Below the pieces are notes generated by a model. That model saw only the letters and a program-made list of their open reading frames with translations. It did not search any database and had not been told where the DNA came from. A program made the translations under genes and the position numbers. From the NCBI GenBank assembly GCA_019233755.1, contig JAFAMD010000068.1, positions 1-64,000 on the forward strand: 64,000 nt of DNA, written 5' to 3'. This stretch comes from Acidobacteriaceae bacterium. Lineage in GTDB: Bacteria; Acidobacteriota; Terriglobia; Bryobacterales; Bryobacteraceae. Below, one piece after another: positions 1 through 9,373 of the stretch. Within the stretch, counting starts at the first letter, position 1; each line of letters opens with the position of its first letter.

Positions 1-1
1 C

Positions 2-427
2 GTCACCATGAGCGATTTGCGCGCACTGGTTCCGAACGCCGCGCAAAGCACCATCTTCGAATTGGTGAATGCGCTTGGGAAGCGGGATCGCGCGGCGGCG
101 CTGCGTTCATTGGACATCCTGGTGCGGGAAGGCGAGTATCTGCCGCTGGCACTCACCTTCCTGAGCACCCAGTTCCGGCTGGCCCTGGCGGCGAAAGAGG
201 CGCGAGTCAGTTCATCGCAGCAGGCACAGGCGTTCTTTTCAAAGATCGGCGTACGCATGTGGCGCGATCGCGCCGAACAGGTAATGACCACCGCAAGCGC
301 GTTCTCACGGGAGCATCTCGCAAAGGCCGTTGCGCTCATCTACGAGACTGACAAGAAATTCCGCGACGGCTACCGGGACGACCGGGTGGTGATGGAAACC
401 CTGGTGCTGGCGCTGACGACGAAATAG
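2..427 (+). CDS. holA: DNA polymerase III subunit delta, C-terminal part (5' end outside window)
   Basis: The frame is open to the window edge, so this is the 3' part of a longer gene and the ATG at base 8 is probably internal. The visible 140 residues are all-helical and match the C-terminal collar domain of the clamp-loader delta subunit: 'STIFELVNALGKRD' followed by 'RSLDILVREGEYLPLALTFL' and a final helix ending in a V-M-E-T-L-V-L-A-L pattern. Delta opens the beta sliding clamp during replication. It converges with rlmB, with a 6-nt gap. The assignment rests on the pattern of this helical domain; the AAA+ domains lie outside the window. Confidence 0.8.
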   Translation, partial: VTMSDLRALVPNAAQSTIFELVNALGKRDRAAALRSLDILVREGEYLPLALTFLSTQFRLALAAKEARVSSSQQAQAFFSKIGVRMWRDRAEQVMTTASAFSREHLAKAVALIYETDKKFRDGYRDDRVVMETLVLALTTK

Positions 428-433
428 CGTGCC

Positions 434-1150
434 TTAATTCGCCTTATTCCGCCGACGCCATTCGAAGAGCACAACGCCGGCCGCTACCGAGACGTTCAAA
501 GACGATACCTCTCCCGACATCGGTATGCGGACGAGCACATCGCAGTGTTTTTGCACACCCTGGTGCAGGCCCTTCCCTTCCCCGCCGAGAACGATCGCAC
601 TAGGGACAGCATAGTCGATCTCGTCGTACATTTCGGTTCCGCGCTCATCAAGCCCGTAAATCCAGAAGCCTTTCTGTTTGAGAGAGTCGAGGGTCTGCGA
701 AACGTTCGTGACGCGGGCCACGGGCAGGTGCTCCAGCGCGCCCGCGGAAGCACGGTCTACGGTCTCGGTCAAAGGCGCGGCGCGGCGCTCGGGCACAACC
801 ACGGCGGAAGCGCCGGCTGCGTGAGCCGTGCGGATGATGGCGCCCAGATTATGTGGATCTTCCACGCCATCGAGGAGGACGAGGAGGCGTGCGTCTTCAA
901 GAACCTCCTCGAGCTCTACATAGCCACGGACCGCACCGAAGGCCGCGACCCCCTGATGGGAGACGCCCTTGCTGGCGCGGTCGAGAGCTTCGCGGGATTC
1001 GAAGCGAACCGGAACCGACTGGGCGCGACAGAGCTCGATAATCTCCTGAATTCGCGGCCCCGACGTTCCTTTCGCAATGAGAACTTTATCCAGCGGCCGA
1101 TGCGCCCGAAGGGCTTCGCGCACCGGGTGAATGCCGAGAGTCAAACGCAC
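434..1150 (-). CDS. rlmB: 23S rRNA 2'-O-methyltransferase RlmB (SpoU/TrmH family)
   Basis: A 238-residue SPOUT methyltransferase. The N-terminal substrate-binding domain (about 1-75, 'GIHPVREALRAHRPLDKVLI') is followed by the knotted SpoU domain with its three motifs: 'DGVEDPHNLGAIIRTA' (about 93-108), 'IVLGGEGKGL' (about 187) and 'IPMSGEVSSLNVSVAAGV' (about 210). RlmB methylates the 2'-OH of G2251 in 23S rRNA. Length is normal for the family. It is the last gene of a minus-strand run and starts 25 nt after the PQQ dehydrogenase. A TrmH-type tRNA target is possible, but the N-terminal domain favours RlmB. Confidence 0.9.
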   Translation of the reverse strand: MRLTLGIHPVREALRAHRPLDKVLIAKGTSGPRIQEIIELCRAQSVPVRFESREALDRASKGVSHQGVAAFGAVRGYVELEEVLEDARLLVLLDGVEDPHNLGAIIRTAHAAGASAVVVPERRAAPLTETVDRASAGALEHLPVARVTNVSQTLDSLKQKGFWIYGLDERGTEMYDEIDYAVPSAIVLGGEGKGLHQGVQKHCDVLVRIPMSGEVSSLNVSVAAGVVLFEWRRRNKAN

Positions 1151-1175
1151 ACTTCGATGCTAGCGTCCCGTGTGA

Positions 1176-3149
1176 TCAGAGCGAGAAAGCGACGACATAA
1201 TCGCCAAGCGGCGCCGCTCCGGGAATGCCATGGCCTCCCGCGCTCACCACGACATACTGCTTGGCATCCGGACCCTGGTAGGTCATGGGAGTGGAGCGGG
1301 CGCTGGTGGGAAGCTCCCCGCGCCAAAGCTGCTTGCCGGTCTTCACGTCGAAAGCGTAGAGAGAAGGGTCGAGCGTTCCGGCGACGAACACGAGCCCGGA
1401 GGCTGTTACGATAGGCCCGCCGAGGGAAACGGATCCCCATTTGGCGGGCAGGCCGGGACCGGTGCCCCCGTTTTCGCCCGCCGGCGAACTCAGAAACTGG
1501 AGGATATATGGGAAATAGCCAAGCGGGACTTCCCATTTCTTCTCGCCGGTCAGCGTGTCAATCGCCAGCAGTGTACCCCATGGCGGAGGCGTGCAAGGCA
1601 CACGTTTCTTAGGGCTGAGGAGAAAGCGGCGCATCATGCCGTACGGCGTTCCGCGTTGTTGGGCGATTTCCCAGTCGCCGTCGATGCTGCGGCCTCGGGA
1701 GCTGCGGACGTTTTCTACCTCGGCACGCGGAATGAGTTTCACTTCCGCCGCAATATGATTGCTGGCCAAAACCAGCAGATGATTTTGCGGATCATGGGCC
1801 ATGCCGCCCCAGTTCATGCCGCCGATGTTACCCGGCATCACTAGCGTGCCCTGGACGGATGGCGGCGTGAAGATGCCGGTGGTACGCAGATGGCTGATTT
1901 CGGCCTGGCACCACTGGCGATCCGCATCATCGATGCCAAAGGCATCCGCCGCAGTCATCGTTTGAGGAGTGATCGGAGCCGGCGTGATCGGAAAAGGCTG
2001 CGTCGGCGAAGCCTGCTCGCCGGGCGTGTCCGAGGCAGGAACGGCGCGCTCTTCGACGCCAAAGATGGGCTTGCCGGTTTCACGGTTCAGCAGAAATAAG
2101 TTGCCGGTTTTGGAACCGATTGCGATGGCCGGGATGGTCACGCCATTGCGCTGCATATCGAACAGCAGCGGCGGGGTTGCGACGTCATAGTCCCACAAGT
2201 CGTGGTGAACGGTCTGGAAATACCAGACCATCCGGCCGGTATCTGCGCGAAGAGCTACGACAGAGTTAGAAAATAGATCGTTGCCGAGCCTTTCGCCGCC
2301 GTAGTAATCGGGACTGGCGCTTCCAGTGGGGACGAAAACCAGATTGCGTGTGGGGTCGGCCGCGATAATCGACCATGCGTTGCCCGCTCCGGTCTTGGCG
2401 GCGCTGCCATTCTTCCATGTATCGGCACCGGTTGTATGGGGATCCTGCGGAATGGGGTCCCACGTCCACTTGGCTTTCCCGGTGATCACATCGTAAGCGC
2501 GAACTTCGCCGCTGGGTTGATCTGTAGCGTTGTTGTCGGCGATGCCTGAGCCGACAACGATGGTAGAGCCGATGACGGCGGGTGGCGACGTCTCTTCGTA
2601 GTCGGCGAAATCGCGGACCGGAATGCGCAGGCCCTGGCGTAGATCGATGATGCCGTTATCCCCAAAATCGCGGCACGGTTTTCCGGTGGCGGCATTCAGC
2701 GCGATCAGGCGGGCGTCAATTGTCGCGATGTAGATGCGGCGCTCGCCGCCTGGCGCCTTCCAGGTAGACACGCCGCGGTTGGCATAATCGCCGAAGCCTG
2801 CGTCTTTGTCGATATGCGGATCGTAAGACCATCGCTCTTTCCCGGTTACAGGATCGAGAGCAATAACCCGGCCAAGCGGCGTACCGAGATAAAGTGTGCC
2901 ATCGACATACAGAGGAGTCGCTTCAAAGGCAGTAGGCTTGCTGCGCTTTGGCTGGTAGGCGTCGCCGGTGCGGTAGGTCCAGGCGATTTTGAGGGTCGAG
3001 ACGTTGGAAGGCGTGATCGCGGTAAGAGGGGAATAGCGCTGTCCTCCGGGATCGTGACCGTAGGTGGGCCAGTCGCCGAGATCAGCGGCAATAAGGGAGA
3101 GGGACACCAAGGTGGCGGCCAGCGTGCGCGGCGTGAGGGGCTTTAGCAC
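1176..3149 (-). CDS. PQQ-dependent quinoprotein dehydrogenase (glucose dehydrogenase-like), exported
   Basis: A 657-residue protein with a hydrophobic signal segment at about 9-22, so probably periplasmic. The mature part begins 'GDWPTYGHDPGGQRYSPL', the usual entry to the eight-bladed quinoprotein propeller. Tryptophan-docking repeats recur ('VTGKERWSYDP', 'ITGKAKWTWDP', 'LTGEKKWEVPLG', 'KTGKQLWRGELP'). The family oxidises alcohols or sugars with PQQ and passes electrons to the respiratory chain. It resembles the soluble domain of membrane glucose dehydrogenase without the N-terminal membrane helices. No PQQ biosynthesis gene is in the window. It sits 7 nt after a glycosyltransferase on the same strand, an unusual partner. 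Substrate cannot be read from sequence. Confidence 0.85.
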   Translation of the reverse strand: MLKPLTPRTLAATLVSLSLIAADLGDWPTYGHDPGGQRYSPLTAITPSNVSTLKIAWTYRTGDAYQPKRSKPTAFEATPLYVDGTLYLGTPLGRVIALDPVTGKERWSYDPHIDKDAGFGDYANRGVSTWKAPGGERRIYIATIDARLIALNAATGKPCRDFGDNGIIDLRQGLRIPVRDFADYEETSPPAVIGSTIVVGSGIADNNATDQPSGEVRAYDVITGKAKWTWDPIPQDPHTTGADTWKNGSAAKTGAGNAWSIIAADPTRNLVFVPTGSASPDYYGGERLGNDLFSNSVVALRADTGRMVWYFQTVHHDLWDYDVATPPLLFDMQRNGVTIPAIAIGSKTGNLFLLNRETGKPIFGVEERAVPASDTPGEQASPTQPFPITPAPITPQTMTAADAFGIDDADRQWCQAEISHLRTTGIFTPPSVQGTLVMPGNIGGMNWGGMAHDPQNHLLVLASNHIAAEVKLIPRAEVENVRSSRGRSIDGDWEIAQQRGTPYGMMRRFLLSPKKRVPCTPPPWGTLLAIDTLTGEKKWEVPLGYFPYILQFLSSPAGENGGTGPGLPAKWGSVSLGGPIVTASGLVFVAGTLDPSLYAFDVKTGKQLWRGELPTSARSTPMTYQGPDAKQYVVVSAGGHGIPGAAPLGDYVVAFSL

Positions 3150-3156
3150 AGTACCG

Positions 3157-4155
3157 CTATTTTAGGCGTCTTTTATTGACGATTGTTTTGCAGCGGCGGT
3201 AAAGCACTGCAAGCTGTGCAGCGTGGCGATAGCCAATCATGGACGACAGCAAGCGTATGCGCCGATCGTACAGAGGCTCCCAGTCCGGCTTGAGTAACCG
3301 GAGGTGCGCGAGGAGGGAATCGAAGCCTGCAGGATCGGCTTCGATCAGATTGTGAAGCAGTCCTTCATAGCCGGAGAGCAGAAACCGCGCGCGTGCTTCA
3401 GATAAAAGTCCCTGCTGCCGCCAGTAATTTTCGGCGAGTTGGTAATTACGGACGCAGCCATTTAGGAAATCGGCGCGCCGACTGCCTGAAAGTGAAGAGT
3501 GTCCGCGCTTGCGATAGTAGAACAGGGGTCGGCCGGCGCGCGCTCGCAGGAACGCTCCGCCTGCCATCGCCAGGCGGAGGCTAAGGTGCACATCTTCGAT
3601 AAGCCAGCAATTCTCGTCGAAGCCGCCGACGTGTTCGAGCCACGCTCTGCGAAAGATCTGGGAGCCCGTGCTGATGAAGTGATCTGTCTCGAGCAGATTG
3701 CCGATTAAATCGGAGTCGAGGTTTGGATCTTTCACCGGAGGGGCAGGCGTCCATTCCCCGTTGAATACATAGTTCTGCCACTCTGAGTAAATAACCGCGG
3801 TGGTACTAGAAGCGTTAGCGGCAAATCGAAGTTGATGTTCGAGCTTCTCAGGCAAAAGCAAGTCGTCTGAGTCCAAAAACTGGATCCACGGCGCCCTCGC
3901 GCGCCGCCACCCGATGTTACGGGCATAGCTTGGACCACCGTTGTGTGCGAGCCGGATGATCTCGAACGGAGAACGCCCGGCAGAGAGGATGTTTTCTGCT
4001 AGACGAAGTCCGTTGTCGACGGAGCCGTTATCGACGAGGATGACTTCGATGCTCTCGGGAGTAAGTGATTGCTGTTGCACGCTTCGCAGCGTGGGCTCAA
4101 GCCATTCTTCCGAGTTATATGCCGGGATTACAACAGATACTTGGCAGTGCGGCAC
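3157..4155 (-). CDS. Family 2 glycosyltransferase
   Basis: A 332-residue GT-A fold transferase. The N terminus carries the nucleotide-sugar binding strand 'VSVVIPAYNSEEWLEPTL' and 'VILVDNGSVDNG'. The metal-binding DxD-type motif is in 'QFLDSDDLLLP' at about residue 95. No membrane segment is evident, so it likely acts at the cytoplasmic face. It lies 13 nt downstream of the Wzt-like ATPase, which suggests that it builds the polysaccharide exported by the Wzm/Wzt transporter. Donor and acceptor sugars cannot be inferred. Confidence 0.85.
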   Translation of the reverse strand: MPHCQVSVVIPAYNSEEWLEPTLRSVQQQSLTPESIEVILVDNGSVDNGLRLAENILSAGRSPFEIIRLAHNGGPSYARNIGWRRARAPWIQFLDSDDLLLPEKLEHQLRFAANASSTTAVIYSEWQNYVFNGEWTPAPPVKDPNLDSDLIGNLLETDHFISTGSQIFRRAWLEHVGGFDENCWLIEDVHLSLRLAMAGGAFLRARAGRPLFYYRKRGHSSLSGSRRADFLNGCVRNYQLAENYWRQQGLLSEARARFLLSGYEGLLHNLIEADPAGFDSLLAHLRLLKPDWEPLYDRRIRLLSSMIGYRHAAQLAVLYRRCKTIVNKRRLK

Positions 4156-4168
4156 ACGTAAGAGGATG

Positions 4169-5461
4169 TCAGCTCACCGGGCACGAAACTGCGGTAGCCG
4201 CGCCGCTGGATTCGGTTACAGTCAGAGACCACGAACAGTCATAGAATAAGTGGCTGTACGCGGCGGCCCTTTGCCTCCCCGTGCCATATACATCAGACGG
4301 TTCTATTTCGAGCTCCGCGCCTTCGTACACACGGTCATACCAGTGATTGGTCGCTTCGTCCGACACTCCGAGATGAAGCGGATAACTGCCTGCGAGCAGA
4401 TTCGGCTCGTGAATTTCAAGGTCGATGTAGCCGTCAAAAGAGAGTTCGGGGATGTCGTAGGCCAGGTCCGACGTGAAGATCGAAAACAGGATGGGGCCAC
4501 CTCTCGAAAAAATCGAAAGAGAGAAGTGAGGGCGAGAAACGCGGTCACGCACCTCGAAGTACATACGAATCGTGAACGGATCTCCTGCCCGAACTAGTTT
4601 GCCGGTAGAACTGATAATTTCGTAGCGGCTGATGACGACCTCACCGGTGCCCTCCCGGCGGCTGCCCTTCAAATCCTGAATCCGACCATCGCCGGAGGGC
4701 GTGAGATACATTTCGATTGCTTCGCGCGCGGGGCCATCGAAAATCAGGCGGCCCTGGTCGAGCAGGATGCCTCGGCTGCAAAGTTTTTCTACGGCAACCA
4801 TGTTATGGCTGACGAACAGCACAGTGCGGCCCTGTTTCGAAACCTCGTCCATCTTGCCCAGACACTTCTTTTGAAAGACGGCGTCGCCGACGGCGAGTAC
4901 CTCATCCACAATCAATATCTCGGGCTCGAGGTGTGCCGCGACGGCGAAAGCGAGCCGCAGATACATGCCGCTCGAATAGTGCTTGACCGGCGTATCGACG
5001 AACTTTTCGACTTCTGCGAATTCTATGATGGCGTCAAGCTTGCGGGCGATCTCGGCCCTCGACATCCCGAGGATCGCTCCGCTCATGAAAATGTTCTCGC
5101 GGCCGGTCAGTTCCGGATGAAAACCGGTCCCGACCTCGAGCAGAGAACCGATGCGCCCGCAGATCTCAATTCGTCCCTTCGTGGGGCTTGTGATCCGCGA
5201 GAGCAGTTTCAACAGTGTGCTCTTCCCTGCACCGTTGCGGCCGATGATACCGACCACCTCACCGTCAGCCAGATCGAAGGACACATCTTTTACCGCCCAA
5301 AAGTACTCATTCGAGACGTCCTGCTCGAGCTTCCCGCCGGCCGCTCTGCCGAACGGCATGAGGCCGGCAAGCTTGTCGCGCAAAGTCTTGTATCCACGGC
5401 GGTGCTGGCCGATCCGATACTGCTTACCGAGATTGTGGACGCGAATTGCCGGGGTACTCAT
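4169..5461 (-). CDS. wzt: O-antigen/polysaccharide ABC exporter, ATP-binding subunit with carbohydrate-binding tail (Wzt-like)
   Basis: A 430-residue protein. The ABC domain (about 1-250) has Walker A 'GRNGAGKST', the 'GTGFHPELTGRENIF' segment typical of the Wzt/TagH branch, signature 'YSSGMYLRLAF' and Walker B 'ILIVDEVLAVGD'. The C-terminal 170 residues are beta-rich, as in Wzt proteins whose tail recognises the end-modified glycan. The start codon overlaps the wzm stop by one base (TGATG), indicating translational coupling. With the permease it would export a finished O-antigen-like chain across the inner membrane. Confidence 0.88.
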   Translation of the reverse strand: MSTPAIRVHNLGKQYRIGQHRRGYKTLRDKLAGLMPFGRAAGGKLEQDVSNEYFWAVKDVSFDLADGEVVGIIGRNGAGKSTLLKLLSRITSPTKGRIEICGRIGSLLEVGTGFHPELTGRENIFMSGAILGMSRAEIARKLDAIIEFAEVEKFVDTPVKHYSSGMYLRLAFAVAAHLEPEILIVDEVLAVGDAVFQKKCLGKMDEVSKQGRTVLFVSHNMVAVEKLCSRGILLDQGRLIFDGPAREAIEMYLTPSGDGRIQDLKGSRREGTGEVVISRYEIISSTGKLVRAGDPFTIRMYFEVRDRVSRPHFSLSIFSRGGPILFSIFTSDLAYDIPELSFDGYIDLEIHEPNLLAGSYPLHLGVSDEATNHWYDRVYEGAELEIEPSDVYGTGRQRAAAYSHLFYDCSWSLTVTESSGAATAVSCPVS

Positions 5462-6312
5462 CAGACGATGTCGGCAAAGCGGCTTTCCATCCGCCGGAAG
5501 TAGTAAAGACCTGAGATCAAAGTCAACAAGGCCGCGGCGCTGGATGCGAGCAACATCAATCCCGGAGGATTACCGCGCCCCAGCACACTCCACCGGAATC
5601 CCTCAATCACTCCGACCATCGGGTTGATGCTGTATACCGTTCGCCATGGTTCGTTGAGCATGTGAGCCGAGTAAGCAATGGGAGTGGCAAACATCCAAAA
5701 CTGCACCAGGAACGGGACCACGTAGCGGACGTCGCGATACTCCACGTTCAATGCGGATAGCCAGAGGCCAAATCCGAGCGCTGTAATCAAGGCGAGTAAC
5801 AGGAATGCAGGAAACCAAACCAGGTTCGGGCCAGGATAGAAGCCCTTAAACATCATGAAGACGAGCAGCAGAGCTAGCCCAATGGCGAAATCGACAATTC
5901 CTGAAAGAATCGCCGAGATTGGAATGGCCAGGCGCGGGAAGTAGACTTTTGTGATCAGGTTCGAGTTTCCGACCAGGCTGTTCGATGCGGCGGTGAGTCC
6001 CGCAGCAAAGAACGTCCACGGGATGAGCGCGGCAAGGCTGAATATCGGGTAAGGGATTCCATCCGACGGCATCTTGCCAAGCCGGCCGAAGAACAGGCTG
6101 AAAATCAGCATCGTGAACAGCGGCTGAATTAGCGCCCAAAGAATACCAACGGCGGTCTGCTTGTAGCGAACCTTGATCTCCCGGACCGCCAGAAAGTAGG
6201 TCAGTTCGCGGTAGCCCCAAAGCTCACGCAGGCCAAGATGCATCCATCCGTTCTGCGGCGTAATGATAAGAGCCGGACGGACTGCAGGGATATCGGTTAC
6301 AGCGGTGGCCAT
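5461..6312 (-). CDS. wzm: O-antigen/polysaccharide ABC exporter, permease subunit (Wzm-like)
   Basis: A 283-residue ABC-2 type permease. After a 25-residue cytoplasmic N terminus, 'GYRELTYFLAVREIKVRYKQTAVGILWALIQP' matches the amphipathic helix and first membrane span of Wzm/TagG proteins. About six hydrophobic segments follow, and it ends with the usual 'YYFRRMESRFADIV' tail. It is the first gene of the minus-strand run wzm-wzt-glycosyltransferase-PQQ dehydrogenase-rlmB. The 210 bp upstream (6313-6522) carry no gene and probably hold its promoter. Confidence 0.88.
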   Translation of the reverse strand: MATAVTDIPAVRPALIITPQNGWMHLGLRELWGYRELTYFLAVREIKVRYKQTAVGILWALIQPLFTMLIFSLFFGRLGKMPSDGIPYPIFSLAALIPWTFFAAGLTAASNSLVGNSNLITKVYFPRLAIPISAILSGIVDFAIGLALLLVFMMFKGFYPGPNLVWFPAFLLLALITALGFGLWLSALNVEYRDVRYVVPFLVQFWMFATPIAYSAHMLNEPWRTVYSINPMVGVIEGFRWSVLGRGNPPGLMLLASSAAALLTLISGLYYFRRMESRFADIV

Positions 6313-6522
6313 AAACTTCTAAACACTTGCGTGACAACAGGAGACGATGAAGGAACGATTCGGCGATGCTTTCCTTAGGTATCGTGCTCGTGCGAGCTAC
6401 AACATCTCGCTAAATCAACCCGGCACACGTTGGGCGTAATCCGGTTTCTTAAGGATGGCTGACGATTGCCTACCTGTCAAGAGTACTGGCTGCTGCGGGG
6501 TTAGCGAGTCCGGCAAATCTTC

Positions 6523-6750
6523 TCAGACAATCGGAATCCCGTGTTCCTGGAGGCTCCCTCTCACATCATTGAGAGACAGGCGGGAATAGTCGTATTCGAC
6601 GAAGAGTTCGTCACCGGATGCTGAAACACGAACCGCAAGAAACCCGAACACGGCGTGCACGCGCGCAATGTTTCCCAAGTCTTCCTCCACTAAGGGCCTG
6701 GAAAGCTTGACCTTGGTTTGTACCTTCGTCATCGGGATCAAGAATAGCAT
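6523..6750 (-). CDS. Small HMA-like protein of unknown function
   Basis: A 75-residue ORF starting right after the stop of the TrmJ-like gene. An internal Met at 6732 (start 'MTKVQTKVKLSRPL') is an equally good start. The pattern of strands and helices ('KVQTKVKLS', 'EEDLGNIARVHA', 'LAVRVSASGDELFVEYD', 'LNDVRGSLQEHGI') suggests a beta-alpha-beta-beta-alpha-beta ferredoxin-like fold, as in heavy-metal-associated domains, but there is no CxxC metal site. No strong ribosome binding site was seen for either start, which fits coupling to the upstream gene. Function is unknown. Confidence 0.6.
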   Translation of the reverse strand: MLFLIPMTKVQTKVKLSRPLVEEDLGNIARVHAVFGFLAVRVSASGDELFVEYDYSRLSLNDVRGSLQEHGIPIV

Positions 6751-7509
6751 CTACCGGGAATCGGTCTGGCTCAACTTCCACAGGATCTGGCGGAAGATGC
6801 CGAGCCACGTTTCCGCGTCGCCCGCAGGAACCCCGAGGCGCCGTACGAGCCGGCGGACTTTCAACTCCGTCGATGCTGCCGTCCGCTCGTTCACGTAGCC
6901 TGAGCGCCCGAGCAATTCAAGCAGCAGCGAGGTGATGCGGTCGCGATCCGCCGCTGAAACAGGATCAGCGGGAGGAAACCGCTCTGCGGCGGCGGCCGAA
7001 CTGCGCCGCAGCTCGTACAGGCAGATTGCCACAGCCTGGCCAAGGTTCATAGAACCATGCTCCTCACGCGTCGGAATACGCAGCAGCCAGTCACAAAAGC
7101 TCATCTGTTCGTTGGTCAATCCGAATTTTTCGGAGCCGAACAACAAAGCGACGCCCGAAGAAGCCAGGCGTTCTTCAATCAGCTCAGCCGCGGGCTCGAG
7201 GCGGTAGAGCGGAAGATGGAGATCGCGGTGCCCCACGGCGGTGGTCCCCGCAACCAGCGTGCAGTCGGCAATCGCATCCTGCACGTTATCGAAAACCTGC
7301 GCGGATTCCAGGATGTAATGCGATCGCACTGCGGAACGCGCCTCCCGAAAGGCAACTTCATAAGGCTTCACCAGGCGCAGATCCAGGAAGCCGAAATTGC
7401 TCATCGCCCGTGCAACGGCGCCGATATTGAGCGGGTTGCGCGGTTCAACGAGAACAATTCGCAGACGACTATTGCTCGAGATAGGTGTATCCCTGCAGCC
7501 CTTCCTCAT
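6751..7509 (-). CDS. TrmJ-like RNA 2'-O-methyltransferase (SpoU family)
   Basis: The ORF track starts at 7620, but the first part reads as the antisense shadow of speA. Homology begins at 'LRIVLVEPRNPLNIGAVARAM', so I take the ATG at 7509; no ATG, GTG or TTG lies closer. SpoU motifs are present: 'EPRNPLNIGAVARAM', 'LLFGSEKFGL' and 'IPTREEHGSMNLGQAVAI'. The C-terminal helical extension is typical of TrmJ, which methylates position 32 of tRNA. The gene overlaps the 3' end of speA by about 40 nt on the same strand. The exact target is not certain. Confidence 0.78.
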   Translation of the reverse strand: MRKGCRDTPISSNSRLRIVLVEPRNPLNIGAVARAMSNFGFLDLRLVKPYEVAFREARSAVRSHYILESAQVFDNVQDAIADCTLVAGTTAVGHRDLHLPLYRLEPAAELIEERLASSGVALLFGSEKFGLTNEQMSFCDWLLRIPTREEHGSMNLGQAVAICLYELRRSSAAAAERFPPADPVSAADRDRITSLLLELLGRSGYVNERTAASTELKVRRLVRRLGVPAGDAETWLGIFRQILWKLSQTDSR

Positions 7510-9373
7510 AGAACTTGAGGAGGCGGCCGGATTCCTCATATCCGATGCGCTGCTCGCGGACGGCGAGTTCCACATCTTTCCGGAACTGGTCAAGGAGCAT
7601 TTGCGAATTGTACTGAACATAGTTCAGAACCTCGCGTACGGTATCGCCCTGCACCACGGTTTCCAGAACAACGTCACCGTTCCCGTCCAGGCTGACGTGC
7701 ACCGCATTGGTGTCGCCGAAGAGATTGTGCAGGTCGCCAAGTATTTCCTGGTAGGCCCCCAACAGGAAGGCGCCGAGGATGTAGCTGCCGTTGTTGAACG
7801 GATGCAGAGCCAGCGTCTTCTTAACGTCACGGCGGTCGATAAACTGGTCCACCTTGCCATCAGAATCGCAGGAGATGTCGCCGAGAACGGCCTTGCGGGT
7901 GGGCGGCTCATCGAGACGATGAATCGGCATAATCGGGAAGAGCTGCTTCACCGCCCAGCTATCGGGCATGCTTTGAAAGAGAGAAAAATTGCAGAAGTAG
8001 GTATCGGACAGCATGCCGTCCAAACCTTCCAACTCTTCAGGGAAGAAATCGAGTTCACTGGCGAGCTTTAAGACCCGGCGGCAAATGGCCCAATAGAAGT
8101 TCTCAGCCAGGCATCGCTGCTGAAGCGAGAGGTATCCGAGGCTGAACAGGTTGAGGGCGGAATCGAGCGCCTGTTGTGCGTCGTGATACCCCTCGAGGAG
8201 GTTTTTCTTGTTGATGGAGTGGTAGGCCTCGAAGAGGTCAACGAGCGGCTGCTCTGCATCCTCGGGGACGCTCGTCGGCAACTCTTCTTCGCCGAAACCG
8301 CTGACGCCCAAGACATTGAAAACAAGCAGGCTGTGGTAAGCCGCGACTGCGCGGCCGCTTTCGGTGATGATCGTCGGGTGCGTAACTTCGGCCTCGTCGC
8401 AAATGCTCTGGATGTGGTATACGACGTCCCGGGCATACTCTTCGAGCGTGTAATTCACGCTCGATTCGAAGTCGGTTTGAGAACCGTCGTAGTCGATGCC
8501 CAGGCCTCCGCCCACGTCCATGTACGTCAGGCCGGTGCCAAGCTTTTTCAGGTCTACATAGATACGGCCAGCTTCAATAACGGCAGCTTTGATCTGGCGG
8601 ATGTTCGTAATCTGGCTGCCGAGGTGGAAGTGGAGAAGCTGAAGGCTCGACTCCAGCCCGCGCTCCTTGAGGAACTCAACCGCCTTGAGCGCCTCGCTGA
8701 CGGTGAGGCCGAATTTCGAACGATAGCCGCCCGAAGACTTCCAACGGCCCGAGCCCCTGCTGGCTAGCTTGACGCGCAGCCCGATGATGGGTTTTACGCC
8801 TACCTGCGCGGCGTGTTTAGCGATCAGCTCGAGTTCGGTAAACTTCTCGACTACGGGAATGATCTGCCGCCCGATCTTCTTAGCGAGCATCACCATTTCG
8901 ATGTACTCGTCATCCTTGAAGCCGTTGCAGATGATCGGAGTTTCGTTGTCGGCAATGGCGAGAACAGCCAATAGTTCCGGTTTCGAACCCGCCTCCAGGC
9001 CGAAACGGTACGCGCGGCCGAAGTTATACACTTCCTCGACGACCTGCCGCTGCTGATTCACTTTGATGGGGTAAACGCAGCAGTATCCGCCCTGATAACC
9101 ATGCTCGCGAATGGAGGTTTCGAAGGCCTGGTTCATCTCGCCGAGCCGGTGCTTGATGATGTCGGCGAAGCGGATCAGGATGGGGAGAGAAATCCCGCGC
9201 CATTGCAGCGTGTCGACCAGTTGCTTCAAGTCGATGCTGCGCGCGGCTTCCTTGGTGGGATGTACGAACAAATGGCCATTCTCCCCAACGGAAAAATAGC
9301 CCTTGCCCCAGCTCGCGACGTCGTAGAGTTCGGCGGCGTCGGTGGTGGTCCAGCGTTCGGCGGGTTCGCGCAC
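7469..9373 (-). CDS. speA: Biosynthetic arginine decarboxylase (SpeA)
   Basis: A fold-III PLP-dependent decarboxylase of at least 634 residues that makes agmatine for polyamine synthesis. The PLP lysine lies in 'CCVYPIKVNQQRQVVEEV'. The barrel motif 'LLHFHLGSQI', the 'DVGGGLGIDYDGS' glycine loop and the C-terminal sheet domain are all in place, and the length is normal. GTG at 9373 is the first conventional start. However, the frame stays open upstream, and a strong Shine-Dalgarno (AGGAG) lies 7 nt before an in-frame CTG at 9406, which would add 'LSTKLTPLAAQ'. The true start may therefore be CTG (see findings). Confidence 0.92.
   Translation of the reverse strand: MREPAERWTTTDAAELYDVASWGKGYFSVGENGHLFVHPTKEAARSIDLKQLVDTLQWRGISLPILIRFADIIKHRLGEMNQAFETSIREHGYQGGYCCVYPIKVNQQRQVVEEVYNFGRAYRFGLEAGSKPELLAVLAIADNETPIICNGFKDDEYIEMVMLAKKIGRQIIPVVEKFTELELIAKHAAQVGVKPIIGLRVKLASRGSGRWKSSGGYRSKFGLTVSEALKAVEFLKERGLESSLQLLHFHLGSQITNIRQIKAAVIEAGRIYVDLKKLGTGLTYMDVGGGLGIDYDGSQTDFESSVNYTLEEYARDVVYHIQSICDEAEVTHPTIITESGRAVAAYHSLLVFNVLGVSGFGEEELPTSVPEDAEQPLVDLFEAYHSINKKNLLEGYHDAQQALDSALNLFSLGYLSLQQRCLAENFYWAICRRVLKLASELDFFPEELEGLDGMLSDTYFCNFSLFQSMPDSWAVKQLFPIMPIHRLDEPPTRKAVLGDISCDSDGKVDQFIDRRDVKKTLALHPFNNGSYILGAFLLGAYQEILGDLHNLFGDTNAVHVSLDGNGDVVLETVVQGDTVREVLNYVQYNSQMLLDQFRKDVELAVREQRIGYEESGRLLKFYEEGLQGYTYLEQ

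Noticed and set aside
6523-6750. PurS candidate for the purine genes
   Set aside because: Size fits, but the sequence lacks the PurS pattern and it is 15 kb from purL.
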